From Diphasiastrum complanatum (lineage: Eukaryota; Streptophyta; Lycopodiopsida; Lycopodiales; Lycopodiaceae), in the NCBI GenBank assembly GCA_029204225.1, contig CM055101.1:32181683-32245682 (forward strand): 64,000 bases of DNA, in the 5' to 3' direction. A program made the translations under genes and the position numbers. Below the pieces are notes generated by a model. It was not told the origin of the DNA. It did not search any database and saw only the letters and a list, made by a program, of their open reading frames with translations. This document shows, piece by piece, positions 24,647-38,465 of this stretch (the first letter of the stretch is position 1; every line of letters begins with the position of its first letter).

Positions 24647-25282
24647 TGTGAGAGATTTCAACTAGTTTAGTCATTTTGGTCATATTTGTATATTTGGCAA
24701 TTGAGGTCAATTTTCATATTAGACTTAGAGTTTGACCTTCCAAAGTTATATTAGTCTAGAATAATTTGACTAAACACTTTTGGAAAGTGTGGGAAACTAT
24801 AGAACACGAGTTTTGGAGGGATTCAATTTGAGTAGTAGATACATTGAATCTAGTCACAAAAATAGTAGGGTTTTCATTATGGAGGGAAAACCAAGTTTGA
24901 ACTCAGGTTTGGACCTGTTATAAAAGTATGTAACTCGTGGGAAGAGAATACATTCTCTCTGTCTTATCTCATTCATGCTTATACATGGTTCTCTTGGGTT
25001 CTACTATCCATTGGTGCACTATACTTATGATATATTGCAATTCTATGTGTAGAATGCTTATTAATTGCTACTTTCATATCCACACGTGTGAAATACAATA
25101 GCTTACTATTTTTGTATGGACATCAACATTAGTTTATGTTTTGATTGATGTTTGATCAAGATCTATCTCATTCATAGTGTAGATGTTGGTTTTTCTACAT
25201 TGGCAAGATTGGTGATTTGCTTGTCTATCTAACCAAAGATCAAAGGGACATTTTGGATCTTAATGATCTGAAATTATTCACA
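24647..25282 (+). repeat. 5' LTR of the plus-strand copia
   Basis: 636 bp from TGTGAGAGATTTCAACTAG to TTCACA, just before the PBS. TATAAAAG box at 24919-24926. It shares its beginning with the LTR at 4256-4680 and its second half with the LTR at 24218-24632. Confidence 0.85.
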
Positions 25283-25294
25283 TGGTATCAGAGC
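25283..25294 (+). other. Primer-binding site of the plus-strand copia
   Basis: TGGTATCAGAGC, complementary to the 3' end of initiator-Met tRNA, directly after the LTR. Confidence 0.9.
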
Positions 25295-25878
25295 ATGTTT
25301 CAGGTTATGAAGGAAGCATCACATCTATCAATTTTTTGGAGAAGATATCAATGCTAGAGCATGCTAGATTGGATTCTACACCAAAATCGAGTTTCTTGCA
25401 TATCTAGATTGGATCTTTTGTAGATCAAAACTCTAAATAGGTTTATAGTCTTGATCAATTCCAATTTCACACATTACATGTTGGATTTGGCCGATTTGTA
25501 GAGCATTGGAAAAGCCTAAGTGGTGGCTACAAAATTGCATATCAAGTTTTAGACAATTGCATGTAGATTTTGAAATATTTAATTTTTTGTGAATTTGTCA
25601 AAACCGTAATTTTGATTGGATCTCTAGATTTTGAGGTTACTGAACTTCATTTGAGTGTGTTTTAATCTTAGGAAGTGGCAAGAGTCATTAGATTGAGGAT
25701 AGATCATAGGTTGATCAATATTTCACAATTCGATGTGTTGATTTGTTTGGTATAAGTGCTAGAAGAGAATTGAGAAGTTTCATATCTGTGTGATTTTCTT
25801 TTGAAAACATTTGTTATTGTTCAAAGGAGTGCTTTGTGCATTGAAATCGGTTGAAAGAGAGGATTAGGTCATTGCTAC

Positions 25879-28588
25879 ATGGCTACATCAAGTGGAGTCA
25901 TGTTGGAATCCAATGATAGGCTTACCTCGAGTAGCTATTCATTGTGGAAAGTGAGGATGGACTCACTTCTTGAGATGACTGATGGTTTGGATATTGTTGT
26001 AGGTTTGGAAGAAAGGCCAGCAACACCACAAGATCAAGTGAGATATGACAAGAGGGCCAAAAAGGCTCTACACATGATAAAAATGAATGTTACCAATGAG
26101 CTTCTTAAGGAAGTTGGTAAGTGTACTTCATCAAGTGAGGCTTGGGAAGCTTTGAAGAAGCTTTATGAGTCCAATTCTATTCTAGAGTGTTGATTCTAAG
26201 AAGGCAAATCTTTCCTTGTTTGCAAAAGAGTGAAGAAAGTCCAAATACTTTTGTTTTGAGAGTGAAAGCTTTGAATGATGAGTTGGCTTGCATTGATGAG
26301 AGCATTAAGGAAGGAGAGCTTTTTCGAGTTATTCTTAATGGATTGTTGGATGCTCATGCTAACATTGTACAAAGTTTTTCTATTCAAAGAACTTTGCCAA
26401 GTTTGATGGATCTTCAAGAGATCTTGATCAATGCAGAATATAGGCTTCACGCAAGAAGTGAATCCTCATCAACATCTAAAGTTTGAGAGGAGGCTATGTT
26501 CATCAAGGGAAAATTCAAGGGCAAAGGCAAAAGTGAGTGGTCTAAAGGGCAAGATCAAGGGGAAGCTTCTTCAAATGGCAAAAAGAAAGATAGATCAAAG
26601 CTCAAGTGCTTCTATTGTGGCATCAAAGGACACTTTGCAAGTGAGTGCTACAAGAAGAAGAGAGATCAAGGAGACAAGCAAGGTAATCCTACTCTTGATG
26701 AGAATGGTTTGGATGTTCAAAATGCAAATGATGATGCTTTTGTGATGTCTTCATGTATGCTTGCTAATGATGGAGATCTAGATCCATGGTGGATTGATAG
26801 TCGAGCAAGTTCACACATGACTTTTCAAAAAGAGTACTTCACGTCTTTGTTGGCATATGGAGATGACAAGAGGGTGATCTACATGGCCAATGATGGTGAC
26901 TGTGCAATCAAAGGGATTGACACAATTCCTATTTCTCTCTCTACAAATAGGAATGGTCATTTGGAGGATGTTTTGTTCATTCCATCTAATAAAAATTTAC
27001 TTAGTGTGAGTCAATTGCTAAGTAAAGGCCTCAAAGTTGAGTTTGATGGAGATGCTTGTACGATCAAAATGAAGGATATCTTGATTGCAAAAGGTAAAAT
27101 GCAAGGGAAGTTGTTCAAACTAGATGCTTTTGTTATTGCTAACCAAGTTGGATGTGTTGCAAGAGAGCAAATACCTATTCAAGATGTTTGGCATAAAAGG
27201 ATGGGGCACCTCAACTTCAAGTCATTGGAGGTAATGGCTAGGAAGCAAGTTGTGATTGGTCTTCCAAGTTCTTTGAAAAGTACCAATTGTGTTTATGAGT
27301 CTTGTTCTTTGTCAAAGTCACATAGACTACCTTATACTAGATCTACATCTAGATCTACAAAGCCTTTTCAAGTTATACACTCGGATATTCATGGAATTAC
27401 TACACTTAGCAATAGTGGAGCTAAGATGTATGTAACTTTTATTGATGATTTTAGTAGATTTTGTTGGATATATCTACTAAAGAGCAAAGATGAAGTGTAT
27501 GATGTCTTTGTTAAGCTCAAGAATGCAAAGGAGAACCAATTTCTCACAAGGATCAAGTGCTTAAGGAGTGACAATGGTGGAGAATACATATCTACTAAGT
27601 TAAAGGCTTTTTGTGATGAACATGGGATCAAGAGGGAGTATACAACACCAAGGACCCCACAACAAAATGGAGTGGCTGAAAGGAAGAATAGAAGTTTATG
27701 CGAAAGTGTTAAAGCCATGAGGTCAAGTGCTAATCTTGGTAAGCCATTTTGGGATCAAGCATTGTTGTGTGCTAATTTCTTGTGCAATAGGTGGCCAAGT
27801 GCTATTTTGGATGGAAGGACACCTTTTGAGATGCTATTCAAGAGGAGGCCGAGTGTTAGCTTTCTTGGAACTTTTAGATGCACATGCTATGTCAACATTA
27901 TCTTTATGATAGGCCCAAGGAGGATCCATCTTCAAGGAAAGATATATTTGTTGGATATATTGAGGTGAGTAAACCTACAAGGTTTAAATTTCTTTTACTA
28001 ACAAGGTGCTTGTTGATAGAGATGTCATTTTTGATGAGGGGAACATTCCAAAAGTATCTTCAAGCATTATTGATGGTGATGTGGATGGATCTAACATTTT
28101 TGATGTTGATGTAAATGATCCTACTTTGGATGGTGATGATGAAGGACCATTATCAAGTCAAAAGCCAAGGAGAACATCGAGGGAAAGACAAATGCCTCAA
28201 GGCTCACATATGATGAAAAGGATAGCAAGTAGTTTTTGGAAACTATGTTGCTTTCCTAACCTCTTTTGATGAACCTACATGTGTAGATGAAGCAAGAAAG
28301 AAAGAGGAGTGGATCCAAGCAATGGATCTTGAGTATCAAGCTCTTATGAAGAATGGAACATGGAGATTGGTGGAGTTACCTAAGGACAAGAAAGCTATTG
28401 GATGCAAATGGATCTTCAAGTTGAAGACAAACCAAGATGGATCTATCAACAAGTACAAGACAAGGTTGGTGGCAAAAGGATATGCTCCAGAACATGGGAT
28501 TGACTATGAGACCTTTGCACCTGTGGCAAAGATGGTGAGTATTCAGGTCATCATTTCTCTTGCTATTCTTTATGGATGGGATCTATGA
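25879..28588 (+). pseudogene. Copia gag-pol, nearly complete up to the RT start
   Basis: Gag starts at ATG 25879 (MATSSGVMLESNDRL). A frameshift near 26185 and a nonsense codon at 26484-26486 (the sister has Gly) interrupt it. A 490-codon frame (26496-27968) carries zinc knuckle CFYCGIKGHFASEC, protease WWIDSRASSHMT (the Gly of DSG is Arg), GAG-pre-integrase (VWHKRMGHLNFKSLE) and an integrase core with all three acidic residues (FIDDFSRF, RSDNGGEY, NGVAERKNR). After frameshifts at 27890-28010, the Asp-rich linker and the RT start follow (NGTWRLVELPKDKKAIGCKW, TRLVAKGYAPEHGIDYETF). RT stops at 28588, before the palm, at a junction with a different copia element. No 3' LTR was found. Confidence 0.9.
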
Positions 28589-29340
28589 TAAACTACCTCT
28601 GTTGGGTGATGTAGAGAAGTCTTCTGCTTATGTCTTTGTGGATCTGAATCTCGAGATAGTAAGCGTCTCTCCCAGATCTGTCATCTCGAATTCTTGGGAT
28701 AGCATTCTCTTAGTGTCCTTTGTCAGCTCAATATTGTTGCTGAACAGCAACGTATCATCCACATACAGTGTGATAATGACAAAGAATTGTTTGACAGCTT
28801 TGAAATAAATATTACAGTCTACAGGGCTTGGTTCGAATCCATGATGAATTCATGATTAATCAAAAAGGCGTTGATTCAATGAAACCATAGTTTGGAAGAT
28901 TGTTTCAGACCATATGAAGCTTTATGGAGTTTGCATACCTGATCTTCTCGCCATTGATGATGTATCCTTCTGGTTGGATCATATAAATGATATCTTTGAT
29001 AACTCCATTGAGGAATGTTGATTGTACATCCATCTGGTGTACCTCAAGGTCTACTGCAGTAGCATATGATAGTAGCAGTCAAATGGAAGTATGCTTGACA
29101 ACGGGGCTAAAGTATTTGTAGTCGATGTTGGAAATTTGTGAAAATCCCCTTGCCACGAGTAGAGATTTCCTTATATTAATACTGCCATCTACTTTGTATT
29201 TTATCTCAAAAATCCATTTGTAGTCGATTATCTTTATGTTCCATTGTGATTTTTTGATGTAACTGTAGCCATGTGAAGAATTGATGAACCTCATAGGGGC
29301 TGTTAGCATTCAAATCTCAAGTAACTGGTTTGCGGTGTCT
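28589..29340 (-). pseudogene. Copia RT fragment with intact YVDD
   Basis: Minus strand: KWIFEIKYKVDGSI, LLVARGFSQ, IDYKYFSPVVKHTS, then the palm (VHQMDVQSTFLNGVI, QPEGYIING) and FVIITLYVDDTLLFSNN, with frameshifts between. The right part (29340-29310) is the pre-RT segment. It belongs to the same broad family as the elements at 29941 and 4717. Confidence 0.85.
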
Positions 29341-29940
29341 TAATGAGACATCTGGCCTCTTCTTCTATGCTTGGGTGCACATTCTTAAAATGATCATGTT
29401 CTCTTACTAAAGACAGTTTAGAAAACTTTCATTCCAATGCTTGGGACTTTGAACGTCTTTTCATTCCATATCATAGTGTATTTAGACAATGTAACCTTTG
29501 TAACTGCACATTTTAGCTCAGCAAAGTTTCTGTTTGAGTATCTTTCAAAAGCTATGATCGGAGCGATTCCTGTTCCTGCCTCCTGTTAAACACTTGTGAC
29601 AATCATGTATAACTTAAAAGTGTGAATCCAGTTTTGATTCACTTGCTGAAGTTGACAAGCTAGATCATGTCAGCACATTTGCCTCTTACACGCCCAATCA
29701 CTTCTTAGGTGTTGCATACTTCCCACATGTGGAGGGTAGGCATAATTATATTAGAGCGATACCTATTATCAGAGCAATATCATTAGATACTTTCCATAAC
29801 ATCAAATTTTTATCAGAGCACACTTGCTCTTAATCTTCAATTTGTGTATCAAATTTTAGTATCAGATAATTGATTTCCAATTGTAGCGTCGTTGCACGAT
29901 ATCATTATTAAGTCATCGACTTAGATAGACCAAGTTCCAG
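29341..29940. other. Probable leader/LTR region of the copia at 29941
   Basis: AT-rich with no coding motif. TAGTATCAGATAA near 29860 resembles a degenerate Met PBS (TGGTATCAGAGC), 80 bp before the gag start, so part of this stretch is probably a decayed 5' LTR and leader. LTR ends were not found. Confidence 0.3.
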
Positions 29941-32900
29941 ATGGATTCTCAAAGTAAAGTCGGTTTCATCGCAGCTAAACTGAATGGATAATCGCCAATG
30001 AGTTGTGGAATGTTGTCACATGTATCGAAGTGAAGTTTGAAGACGACACAACCAACTCAAAGTGGAAATCGAAGGATGGTAAAGATTTCGCGCTTATTAT
30101 TTTCAATATATCAAACACTCAGATTGGCCACATATCTGAAGTTCAAACTTCGAAAGGAGTATGGGACATCCTGAGCTCATTATATGATGTTAGGGACATG
30201 ACTTCCAAGTTGCATCTCAGAAATAAATGTTTCACACTCAAAATGGCGAATGGTGATTCCTTTCAGAATCACGTTAACCAGTTTAAGAATATCTTGCAAC
30301 AGATGGTAGCTGTCGGATCGATCATCGATGATTAAGACGCAATCATGACATTGCTTTCAAACTTGTCTTCTACATATGAAAATTGGATTATGATCATATC
30401 GACACACTCAGATTTACTAGAGTTATCACTATGTTGCTGCAAGAAGACAATCGAAGAAGTCAAGACACCTCTTCAACTTCATCATCTTACGTTGTATATG
30501 TCAACGAGCAATAATCAAATCCACCGTCGCAGAAGAAGATGTTCTATAGCTATTGTAAACACACTAATCATGAGATCCATGATTGTAGTGTATTAAAAGC
30601 ACAAAATACCAACAAGCAACCAACAGGCGAATGCAGTCGTAGTATCATCTCTATCTCCCGAACTCGACATGGACGAATGAGTGTTTATGGTCAAAGACCA
30701 AAAGGCGCGATTTAATAATTCTTGGTTTCTGGATTCTGGAGCTACTCAGCATATGACCAGTCATCGTGAGCATTTTCACTCCTATACACTTTACAATACA
30801 GAGAAATTTGTTCATCTTGGCAATGATAGTACACACACTATCGTTGTAAGATTGAAGTCTCAACATGATCAATTCAAGCTACTATCAAATGTTTTGTATA
30901 TACCTAAGCTTTCTAATAATATGTTATAAATAAGTAGAATTACCGATTTAGGTCATAGAATAGAGTTTGAGTCTGATGCATTATTATTAGGACTCTAGCC
31001 AAACCTTGAAAACCTCTGTTCTTGTCAATAAAGCATTACTTTGACATTATAGATTAGGACATTTGAATCGTACATCTGTGTCGAACATGTCCAGACAGAC
31101 AATCCTTAGCACTATCCAACTAACAAAGTCGACCTCCCTGTCTACCATAGCTGCATCCTTGGAAACCAGATTAGGATTCCTTTTAGGTCAAGTAATAGGC
31201 ATGTAGCAAAAGATGTTCTAGATGTTGTTCATTCAGATATGTGGTCCAATGCAAACTCGGTCGTTGCTTGATGCAAAGTATTTCATTACCTTCATTGATG
31301 AATATTCGAGAAGAATAGCTTTTTATTTTATCAAGTAGAAATCAGAGGCTTTCAAAATCTTTCAACAATTCAAAGAGCGTGCAGAAATGGAAACTGGTAA
31401 AATAAATAAAGCACTGAGGTCCAACAACGGGGGAGAGTACATCACTATTGAATTCAAGGAGTATTGCCTTAACAACGTCATTGAGCAATAATTTATTACC
31501 TCCTATTTACCTTCAGTCGAATGGACTTGCTGAGAGAAAGAACATAACCTTAGTTGAATCAGCTAAGCGTATGCTTGCTCATGCGACACTTCCGAAATCC
31601 TTCTGGGCTAAAGCTGTTTTCACTGCAGCTTATATTCAGAATAGATGTCCGACTAAAGGTCTCTTAGACAAAATACAATACGAAGTTTGGACACCATCAT
31701 TATCAAATCTATGAGTTTTTGGATGTATCGCTTATGCGCAAATATCGTAAGATCTCGGGAAGAAGCTCGACTTCCAAAGTATCAAATCTATTTTCATTAG
31801 CTACACTACTTCAGATAAAGCTTATAAGTTGTATGATCATGTCGAGTGAAAGATATTCACCAGTTGGGATATCGTCTTCATGGAAGATCAGTTTATCAAC
31901 CTCAAAGGCAAGGGCAAAGCTCATATAGTCGAACTATCGGACTCTCCCGAAGTATCGAGAACACCATGGATTTCAAATTCGTGATTACGGAAACTGTGAA
32001 TTGTGAATATTGAAAGTTATTAGCCTGACATACTAGCATTATTAATGTTACCAGTTAAAAACCTACTCTTCAGGTAAACCCACCAAGATATACAATAAAT
32101 TTTGGCAGACCCATCATTTACTTTATGCTAGATAATATTATCAAAAGAAAGAGAAAAAATATGGTTATGTTTTTAAGCTACTCAAAAAATCTTGGTGACT
32201 CCACCAAACTTCACTTAATACCCAAGATATCACATCGAGTTCTCAAAAACTACCTGCTCAACCGGTCACCAGTGATTTAGCAGGTCATTTTTTGTTAACG
32301 TGATTATCATAAATTTTGTAATAACATAAATTGCATAGTATTTTTGTAAAAAAGTTACATAATTACGTTAATATGAAATCCTTGGAGAACACTTATGTTC
32401 CCAAGTCGACTATTCCTATTAAAGGTCCTAGCTCGTCCACTTTAGACGAACAGCTCATCAACAACGAATCCAAAAAAAGATGATATTGCAGCTCAGCAAC
32501 TATAGCATGATGAAAGTAATCAGCTTCGCTCATTTCCCAGAAGATCGATAAGAGAACGCAAACGACCTATAAGGTATATCGACGAGTCTGCAACTTATCT
32601 TGTTCAAGAGGCGACTACTATCGAAGAGGCACTTAGTCAGATGCCGATCTTTGGAAAGAAGTTATGGATAAAGAGTATTCATCTCTCATCAAGAACCAGA
32701 ATTGGACTATTGTCAAATTGTTTGCCAACATAAATGTAGTTGATTGCAAATGGATATTCAAAATCAAATACAAGACAGATGAAAGCATCAATCGAAGAAA
32801 AAATCGACTTTTGTCGCAAGAGGATTTTCTCAGGTACATAATGTGGACTACACTGAGACTTTCAGTCCAGTAGTCAATCAGACTTCTATTGTCATTTGCT

Positions 32901-33095
32901 ACAGCAACATATTTAGAGGTATATCAAATGGATGTACATACAACATATCTTAATGGAGTTATCAAAGAAGATATTTACATGATGCAACCCGATGGTTATA
33001 ATATCGAAGGCAAATAGAATCATGTATGTAAACTCCACATAACACTTTATGGCTTCAAGCAATTTGCTAGAGCATGGTTTCAAAAGATCAATTAT
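29941..33095 (+). pseudogene. Copia gag-pol remnant
   Basis: Gag starts at ATG 29941 (MDSQSKVGFIAAKLNG, then a stop). 30003-30335 is UBN2-type gag (VWDILSSLYDVRDMTSKLHL). The zinc knuckle near 30540 is damaged: the first Cys is Tyr (FYSYCKHTNHEIHDC). The protease site is WFLDSGATQHMTS. The integrase core has TFIDEYSRR, then LRSNNGGEY with Asn for the second Asp, and NGLAERKN with Glu kept. After an AT-rich 400-bp non-coding block (about 32000-32400), RT runs MDKEYSSLIKNQNW and QMDVHTTYLNGVIKEDIYM, and ends at about 33095 (FARAWFQKINYFF). The YVDD box, RNase H and 3' LTR are gone. Confidence 0.85.
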
Positions 33096-33139
33096 TTTTT
33101 TACTGTGCTCCACACACGTGTGATATCAATATGTACATG

Positions 33140-34914
33140 AAATTGCAAAATAATCAAGCTAGATTTTTCCTATTCTTCACATTTTGTCCTCATAAAAAAA
33201 TGACAACTCTACTAATCACAAGTCTGTTAGTAGATGGAACAAAAATTCTGTATGCCTTTCTTGTGGTGGAATATCCCAACTTTACTCCTCACTTTCAATG
33301 GAACATGTACAAAACATACGGATCCAAAGATCCTCAATTGCAAGTGCTCAATATTAAGTTGCTTCTTATACAATAATTCATAAGGTGTTCTACCTCCAAT
33401 AGTAAGCTTGCAAAAGTGAGAGCCTCATCCCATTAGTAGGAATGCATCCAATCTCATAGCCTTTGCAGACTCAGACAAATTTTGATCTTTTCTTTCAGCT
33501 ACCCCATTGTTGAGGTGAATAAGGACATGTAAGCTCCCTTTTGATGCCTTGTTGCTACAATATTCTTGGAATTTGGAAGAGATGTACTCGCCTCTCCGAC
33601 CTCAAGACTTTGATCTTGACACCAAATTGAGTCGCTACAAAAGCCTTGAACTTCAAAAAGTTTTCAAACACCATCGACTTTAAAGATAATAGATAAACCC
33701 ATGTGAATCTTGAATAGTCATTTATAAAAGAGACAAACTTAGATGCACCACCATTGCTTTTAGTTAAAGAGAAATACACATCCAAGTGGATTAGTTAAAA
33801 ATTTCATGAGAGGAAGTAGAAGATCTTGGAATTGGCTTTCTATGTGTTTTTGCCAAAGCATAAGCCTCCCAAGCCTTACCATCCTTGGACATGTATGCAA
33901 ACAATCCAATTGCCTTCTCGTCCTTGATCATGGAAAGCATTTATTTGTAGTTGGGATGGCCCAATCTTTTGTGCCAAAGCTCCTCCTTTGTCAACTTGCC
34001 CTCATCCATCACACCACACATATTAGCTCCATCATAAGAGTCTAGCTTATAAAGCTTTCCATATCTAGTCCCTCTTGCTACAGCCTCACTATTTTTTTTA
34101 ATCAAGCAAGCATCAAGGCCAAATTGCACATCATGGCCATCATCAAGTAATTGGCCTACACTAAGAAGGTTTTCAGTGATATTAGGCACATAGAGAACTC
34201 CATCTAGCTTTAAGCTTTTAGAGGATCCTAGATCAAGAGGTACACTACCAACACTTGCAATCTTGCACTCTTTATCTTTTGCAGTGTATATGGATCTTCT
34301 AGATCTTTCATAAGAAACAAGATTAAAAAATAATCCTCTAAAACTAGTCATATGTGAACTAGCTCCACTATTAATCCACCAAGGATTATCACCTTTAAAT
34401 CTAGATGAAGAAAAAATAGACATGATAAGAGACTCTTCTTTTTCACTCTCCTCTCCCTCACCTTCACCCTCATTACATAGATCTGCTTGCTTGAAAATTT
34501 TCTTCTTCTTAAAACAATTGGAAGCAAAATGTCCATTTTTACCACAAAAGAAACATTTTATTTTAGATTTATCTTTCTTGCCACTTATTGATGGTTGTCA
34601 TCACCTTCTTCTTTGGATTTGTCCTTGTTGTTAAATGGATTCTTGCCTCTACCTTTGATGAAGAGAGCCTTCTCGTCACCACCATCCTTGATTTTGGGTT
34701 GTTCCATTTTTTAGAGTGCATGCTTATGTCTACTTTCTTCGGCCACTAGGAATCCTTGTAGACTCGGATTTCATAAGATTGTACAAGGTTAGCAAAGTCA
34801 TCACTTAGTCCATTCAATACCACTTAGACAAGTTCCTTTTGGTTTATAGAATCACCAATGCATGGGAGCTCCCTATGATAATCTTTCACTCTCAAAACAT
34901 AGTCTTGAGCATCG
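33140..34914 (-). pseudogene. Copia gag-protease-integrase remnant of another family
   Basis: Minus strand. The gag end at 34910-34750 (DYVLRVKDYHRELPCIGD, VVLNGLSDDFANLVQSYE) is followed by zinc knuckle CFFCGKNGHFASNC near 34555 and protease WWINSGASSHMT, whose catalytic Asp is Asn. GAG-pre-integrase reads ELWHKRLGHPN. The integrase has FINDYSRFTWVYLL, and its second Asp segment is broken by a small deletion (VLRSERRV). The integrase end is GGRTPYELLYKKQ, LRIFGSVCF and FVPSTNRLVISRVVIF, reaching about 33195. It lies tail-to-tail with the preceding copia. Confidence 0.85.
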
Positions 34915-37900
34915 GGTCAAACTGGTCAACTGCGCTTGAAAGAGATATCGGGTTGACCAAGTGTTGACCGACCAAAACTTTGACTGGCCATAACTTCTTC
35001 ACCGTAGCTTGGAACTGGGTCATTTTGGGTGTCGTTGAAAAGCTCTCGTCGCGGGCTTTCTAATGGCACCGTAATCGTCTCAATCCGAGCTGTCGTTCAA
35101 AAGTTATGATTTTTTACACAAACTATACTATGCACATAATAGCTAATCATCAAAGAATGTGTGGGCAGGACTGCGAGCAGAAAAAGATTTTATTTTAATA
35201 TTTTACATTGGCAAAAAATTGTAATCCTACTTGGCAATCCTTATAGGGCCCTTTCCAAAGCCAAATTTTCTCTAATGCCAAGCTCCAAGAGTTGGTGTAA
35301 TATTTCCACAACAACAAATAAGCACAAAACCTATCATATGGTAGTAGGTTATATGATTTTTGGGCTATGAAGTACGACTTTGTCAACAAATCACACCCAA
35401 CTTGGTAATTGCCAAACACAAATTAGAAGAGATCTGATTATTTAAGCTACACCTAAGAACTAATATAGAGTATGAGCAAACAACACATACATTGTGATAT
35501 ACTTGGAAGATGGTCATATGAGTCCTTCAATCTAAACCAAGATTTTTACTTCATTGCTCATAACTAATCAAATTAGTTGTGAAATTGTATCACAAACATA
35601 GTTAGCACAAACTGCAATTCGAACCTCAAACCACGGTTCGAATCGATTGAATCGTTTGGAGCCAGTTTGAACCTAGGAAAAAAAAACAAAAAAACTGATT
35701 CCTTGTTGATTACTAGTTTTAATAGTTTATAGAGAAGCATTATGACGTGCATTTGAACTATAGATGCATTTCATATCAAAACGGTTCAGAGATCCCAAAG
35801 TATTCCGAATCAGAGTGCTACAAATGTTTTTTTTATATGCAATTGACAATTTTAATGTCTTCTAGCACCGTAGTTTTAACCCTATTGAGCCTCAGATGTT
35901 AGAATGATTTTGATTATCAATGTTTGTTATGTGCATGACCTATGTCATTTTGTCAAAGTTGAAACTTTCAAAATTACCTTGTTAGCCAAGGTTCAAGAGG
36001 TTTTCCTTTGTCTATAATCATCAAATTGCCTTGGTATTATTTAGCGCTGAATTTGTGTGCACATGAATTACCTTCAGCTGAAATTATGATACATACCTCT
36101 TTTATGATGATTGATACAAGGACTTTCAATGTTTACACCTTCTAAACTCTTCTTTCAACCTTAATACTAATCATGGCACTATGGCAGCAGGGCTAGGAAG
36201 GCCTCGCTTTTTTATTTTGAAGGTTTTTGATGATTGGATTTTATTTATAACAAACCACCAAAAAATATTGTAATAGGTATGTTTTTTTTGCCGAAATGCC
36301 ATTCTGAAGCATCAGGGGTTTGAACTTCAATCACTTTTGGTCCACTAAAGATTCATGAAGTTGGACTTTCGCATTCTTCAAAATACATCATTCATGTTTG
36401 TTCAGTTGCATAAGTTTTTGTTCACAGCTCAAATTGCTCAACGTACAAACATATAGACAAATCGATGCACGTCACGTTCCAAGCCAGTACGTTCCAGAAC
36501 GTTCCGACCCATTTTGGTCGGAACGGGCTTCTAAGGTTAGGGCTATGAAATTCAGTCCCAGACTTCATGGAAGAGATAACATCCCACTTCGTAATATGCA
36601 AACTAGCCTTGCATCATGTTTGCTTTTCTAAACTAGAGAATACTGGCCAGTGTCCAGCAGATTCCTTCTTATGTCATGTAAAAACTAGTTTCAATCCTAA
36701 TGCAAGGCATCAACACATGTGAACAAAGTAATATATACGGACTTGACAACAGTCAGTACATCCCAACCTCAAATCTGCCCAATATTTGTTTCCAAGCATC
36801 AGATTTCACCAAAATTCTTCAATTTCGGAAAAAAATTTATTTAGCTTCACACAAGCAGATGTTTAAAGTATGATTGTTCTTATCTGTAGCACTTGGTAAA
36901 AATTCGTACCAGACTTGTTTCGATTATGAAAAGAGTTGGTACAATTGAAATACTGAATAACTGAAGAGAATTGGAGGTTTGGGTGCAAAAATAATCAAGA
37001 TCCCAAGAGCTTCCTTTGAGATTTTGCTTATAATCCTCTAGGATTCTATTTTGCTATCGTTGAAAGTCTGTGGTGAGAGGTATTTTGACTATTCACTGTT
37101 TTCCATATTTCATGTGAATTTAACTCATGAGGGTCTCATGTTTATCCTGTATCCCACTACTTTCCATTGCAAAATTAAATTGTCTTTGTTGGATAGACAG
37201 TTCCGCATTTTGAACCCTGCCATCTACCATTTCCAAGTTTCATATTTTATCGACCACTATAATCTGTTGAAAGCTCTCTGGCTCTCACACTAAAAATTGT
37301 ACTCACTTTAAGAATTCACCAAGCTAGACATGCCAGAGCTTTCTTCAGTTATATTTGCCATGATATCTGCAAAGATGATTTCTGCTTTGCCAGTAGCTAT
37401 ATTGAGTCTGTGTGATAGTCATAAATGGTTATAGGTAGTCTAGTCTCAATGCATTTTGTTTTCCTTCAAGCAGCAAAACAAACATTTCCTGAAATAGCAG
37501 AAAATTATTTCACATGTGCATCCATCGATAAAGGCAATACTGGCTGCCAGATTCATAGCAATGTAACCATATGTCAGTATTGGCTGGATTGCTACTTACA
37601 CTTTTTATATCACACATTACCACAAAAGAATTGCCAGCTTCCATAATATGTTCAAGTTATTTAACTGCAAATAAATGCCAAGAATCTCCGTGAATTTAAA
37701 ATTTGTTACTAAGAAAAGCTGCTTCTATAATGTCCTTTGATGTTAATCATGGTTCATGAGACATTCAAGGTACTAGAACATCTCCAAAAGTTTCAAAGAC
37801 TAGCACTGACTTTCTATTCATAATTTTGACAATCATGACTCAACTGCACTCAAAAGCTTTCATGGCAATCTCACCTCTACTTATGGATGTCTTGTCATAT

Positions 37901-38369
37901 GCGTCCAGACAAACATTCCACACTTTGTAGTTGATGCATTCACTAGTATACTGGCAGCAACCAAGCTCTATCGATCGCCCATCTAAAATCAAAAAGATGT
38001 ATCCAAACACTCACATCTAGGTCTTCATCACCTAGACAAGATTAGCTTCTATCAACCGCTCCACTTGCAGTGAGCTGAAAACGGAAACTATTCAACAAGC
38101 TTTTGAGAACTAAATCCTTCAGATAACTCAAAATCTATATACACTATATTCCCGGCAGCAGCAATGTCATCTGTAGAAAGAGGACAGTAACGCTGATTTT
38201 TTCAGGAAAAAAAATACCTCCATATGACTTGTGAATGAGTGTAGATATAAATACCTCCTAAATAATCAACTTCTTTAGGGGGAAAAGTATAAATAAGGAT
38301 TTATACCATGTATTCAAAATTTGCTTAACCATCCAATATTGAAGCAGGAAAATATGTTCATAACGAGCT
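34915..38369. other. 3' flank of the OLA1 gene, no gene recognised
   Basis: AT-rich. 34915-35130 contains GGTTGACC and GACCGACC words and looks like an LTR or leader remnant of a gypsy-type element. 35600-35680 and 36470-36530 hold small self-complementary motifs. No open frame here has a known domain. The OLA1 polyadenylation region should lie just left of 38370 on the minus strand, but no clear signal stands out. Confidence 0.35.
36501..36524. repeat. Perfect 9-bp hairpin
   Basis: GTTCCGACC and GGTCGGAAC are exact inverted complements separated by 6 bp. A second palindrome, CGTTCCAGAACG, lies directly to the left. Confidence 0.8.
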
Positions 38370-38465
38370 TCATTTTTTCCCACTTGTCACATTGAATTTG
38401 AAAAGAATGATGTCTCCATCTTGAACGACATAGTTTTTTCCTTCCTGTTTATACTTCCCAGCTGC
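38370..38465 (-). CDS. OLA1: OLA1 last exon
   Basis: Acceptor TACTTACAG|GCA. It encodes [18 protein letters not shown] and [12 protein letters not shown], then TGA. This is the end of the TGS beta-grasp fold and the usual Lys-rich C-terminus. Confidence 0.95.
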   Translation of the reverse strand, partial: AAGKYKQEGKNYVVQDGDIILFKFNVTSGKK

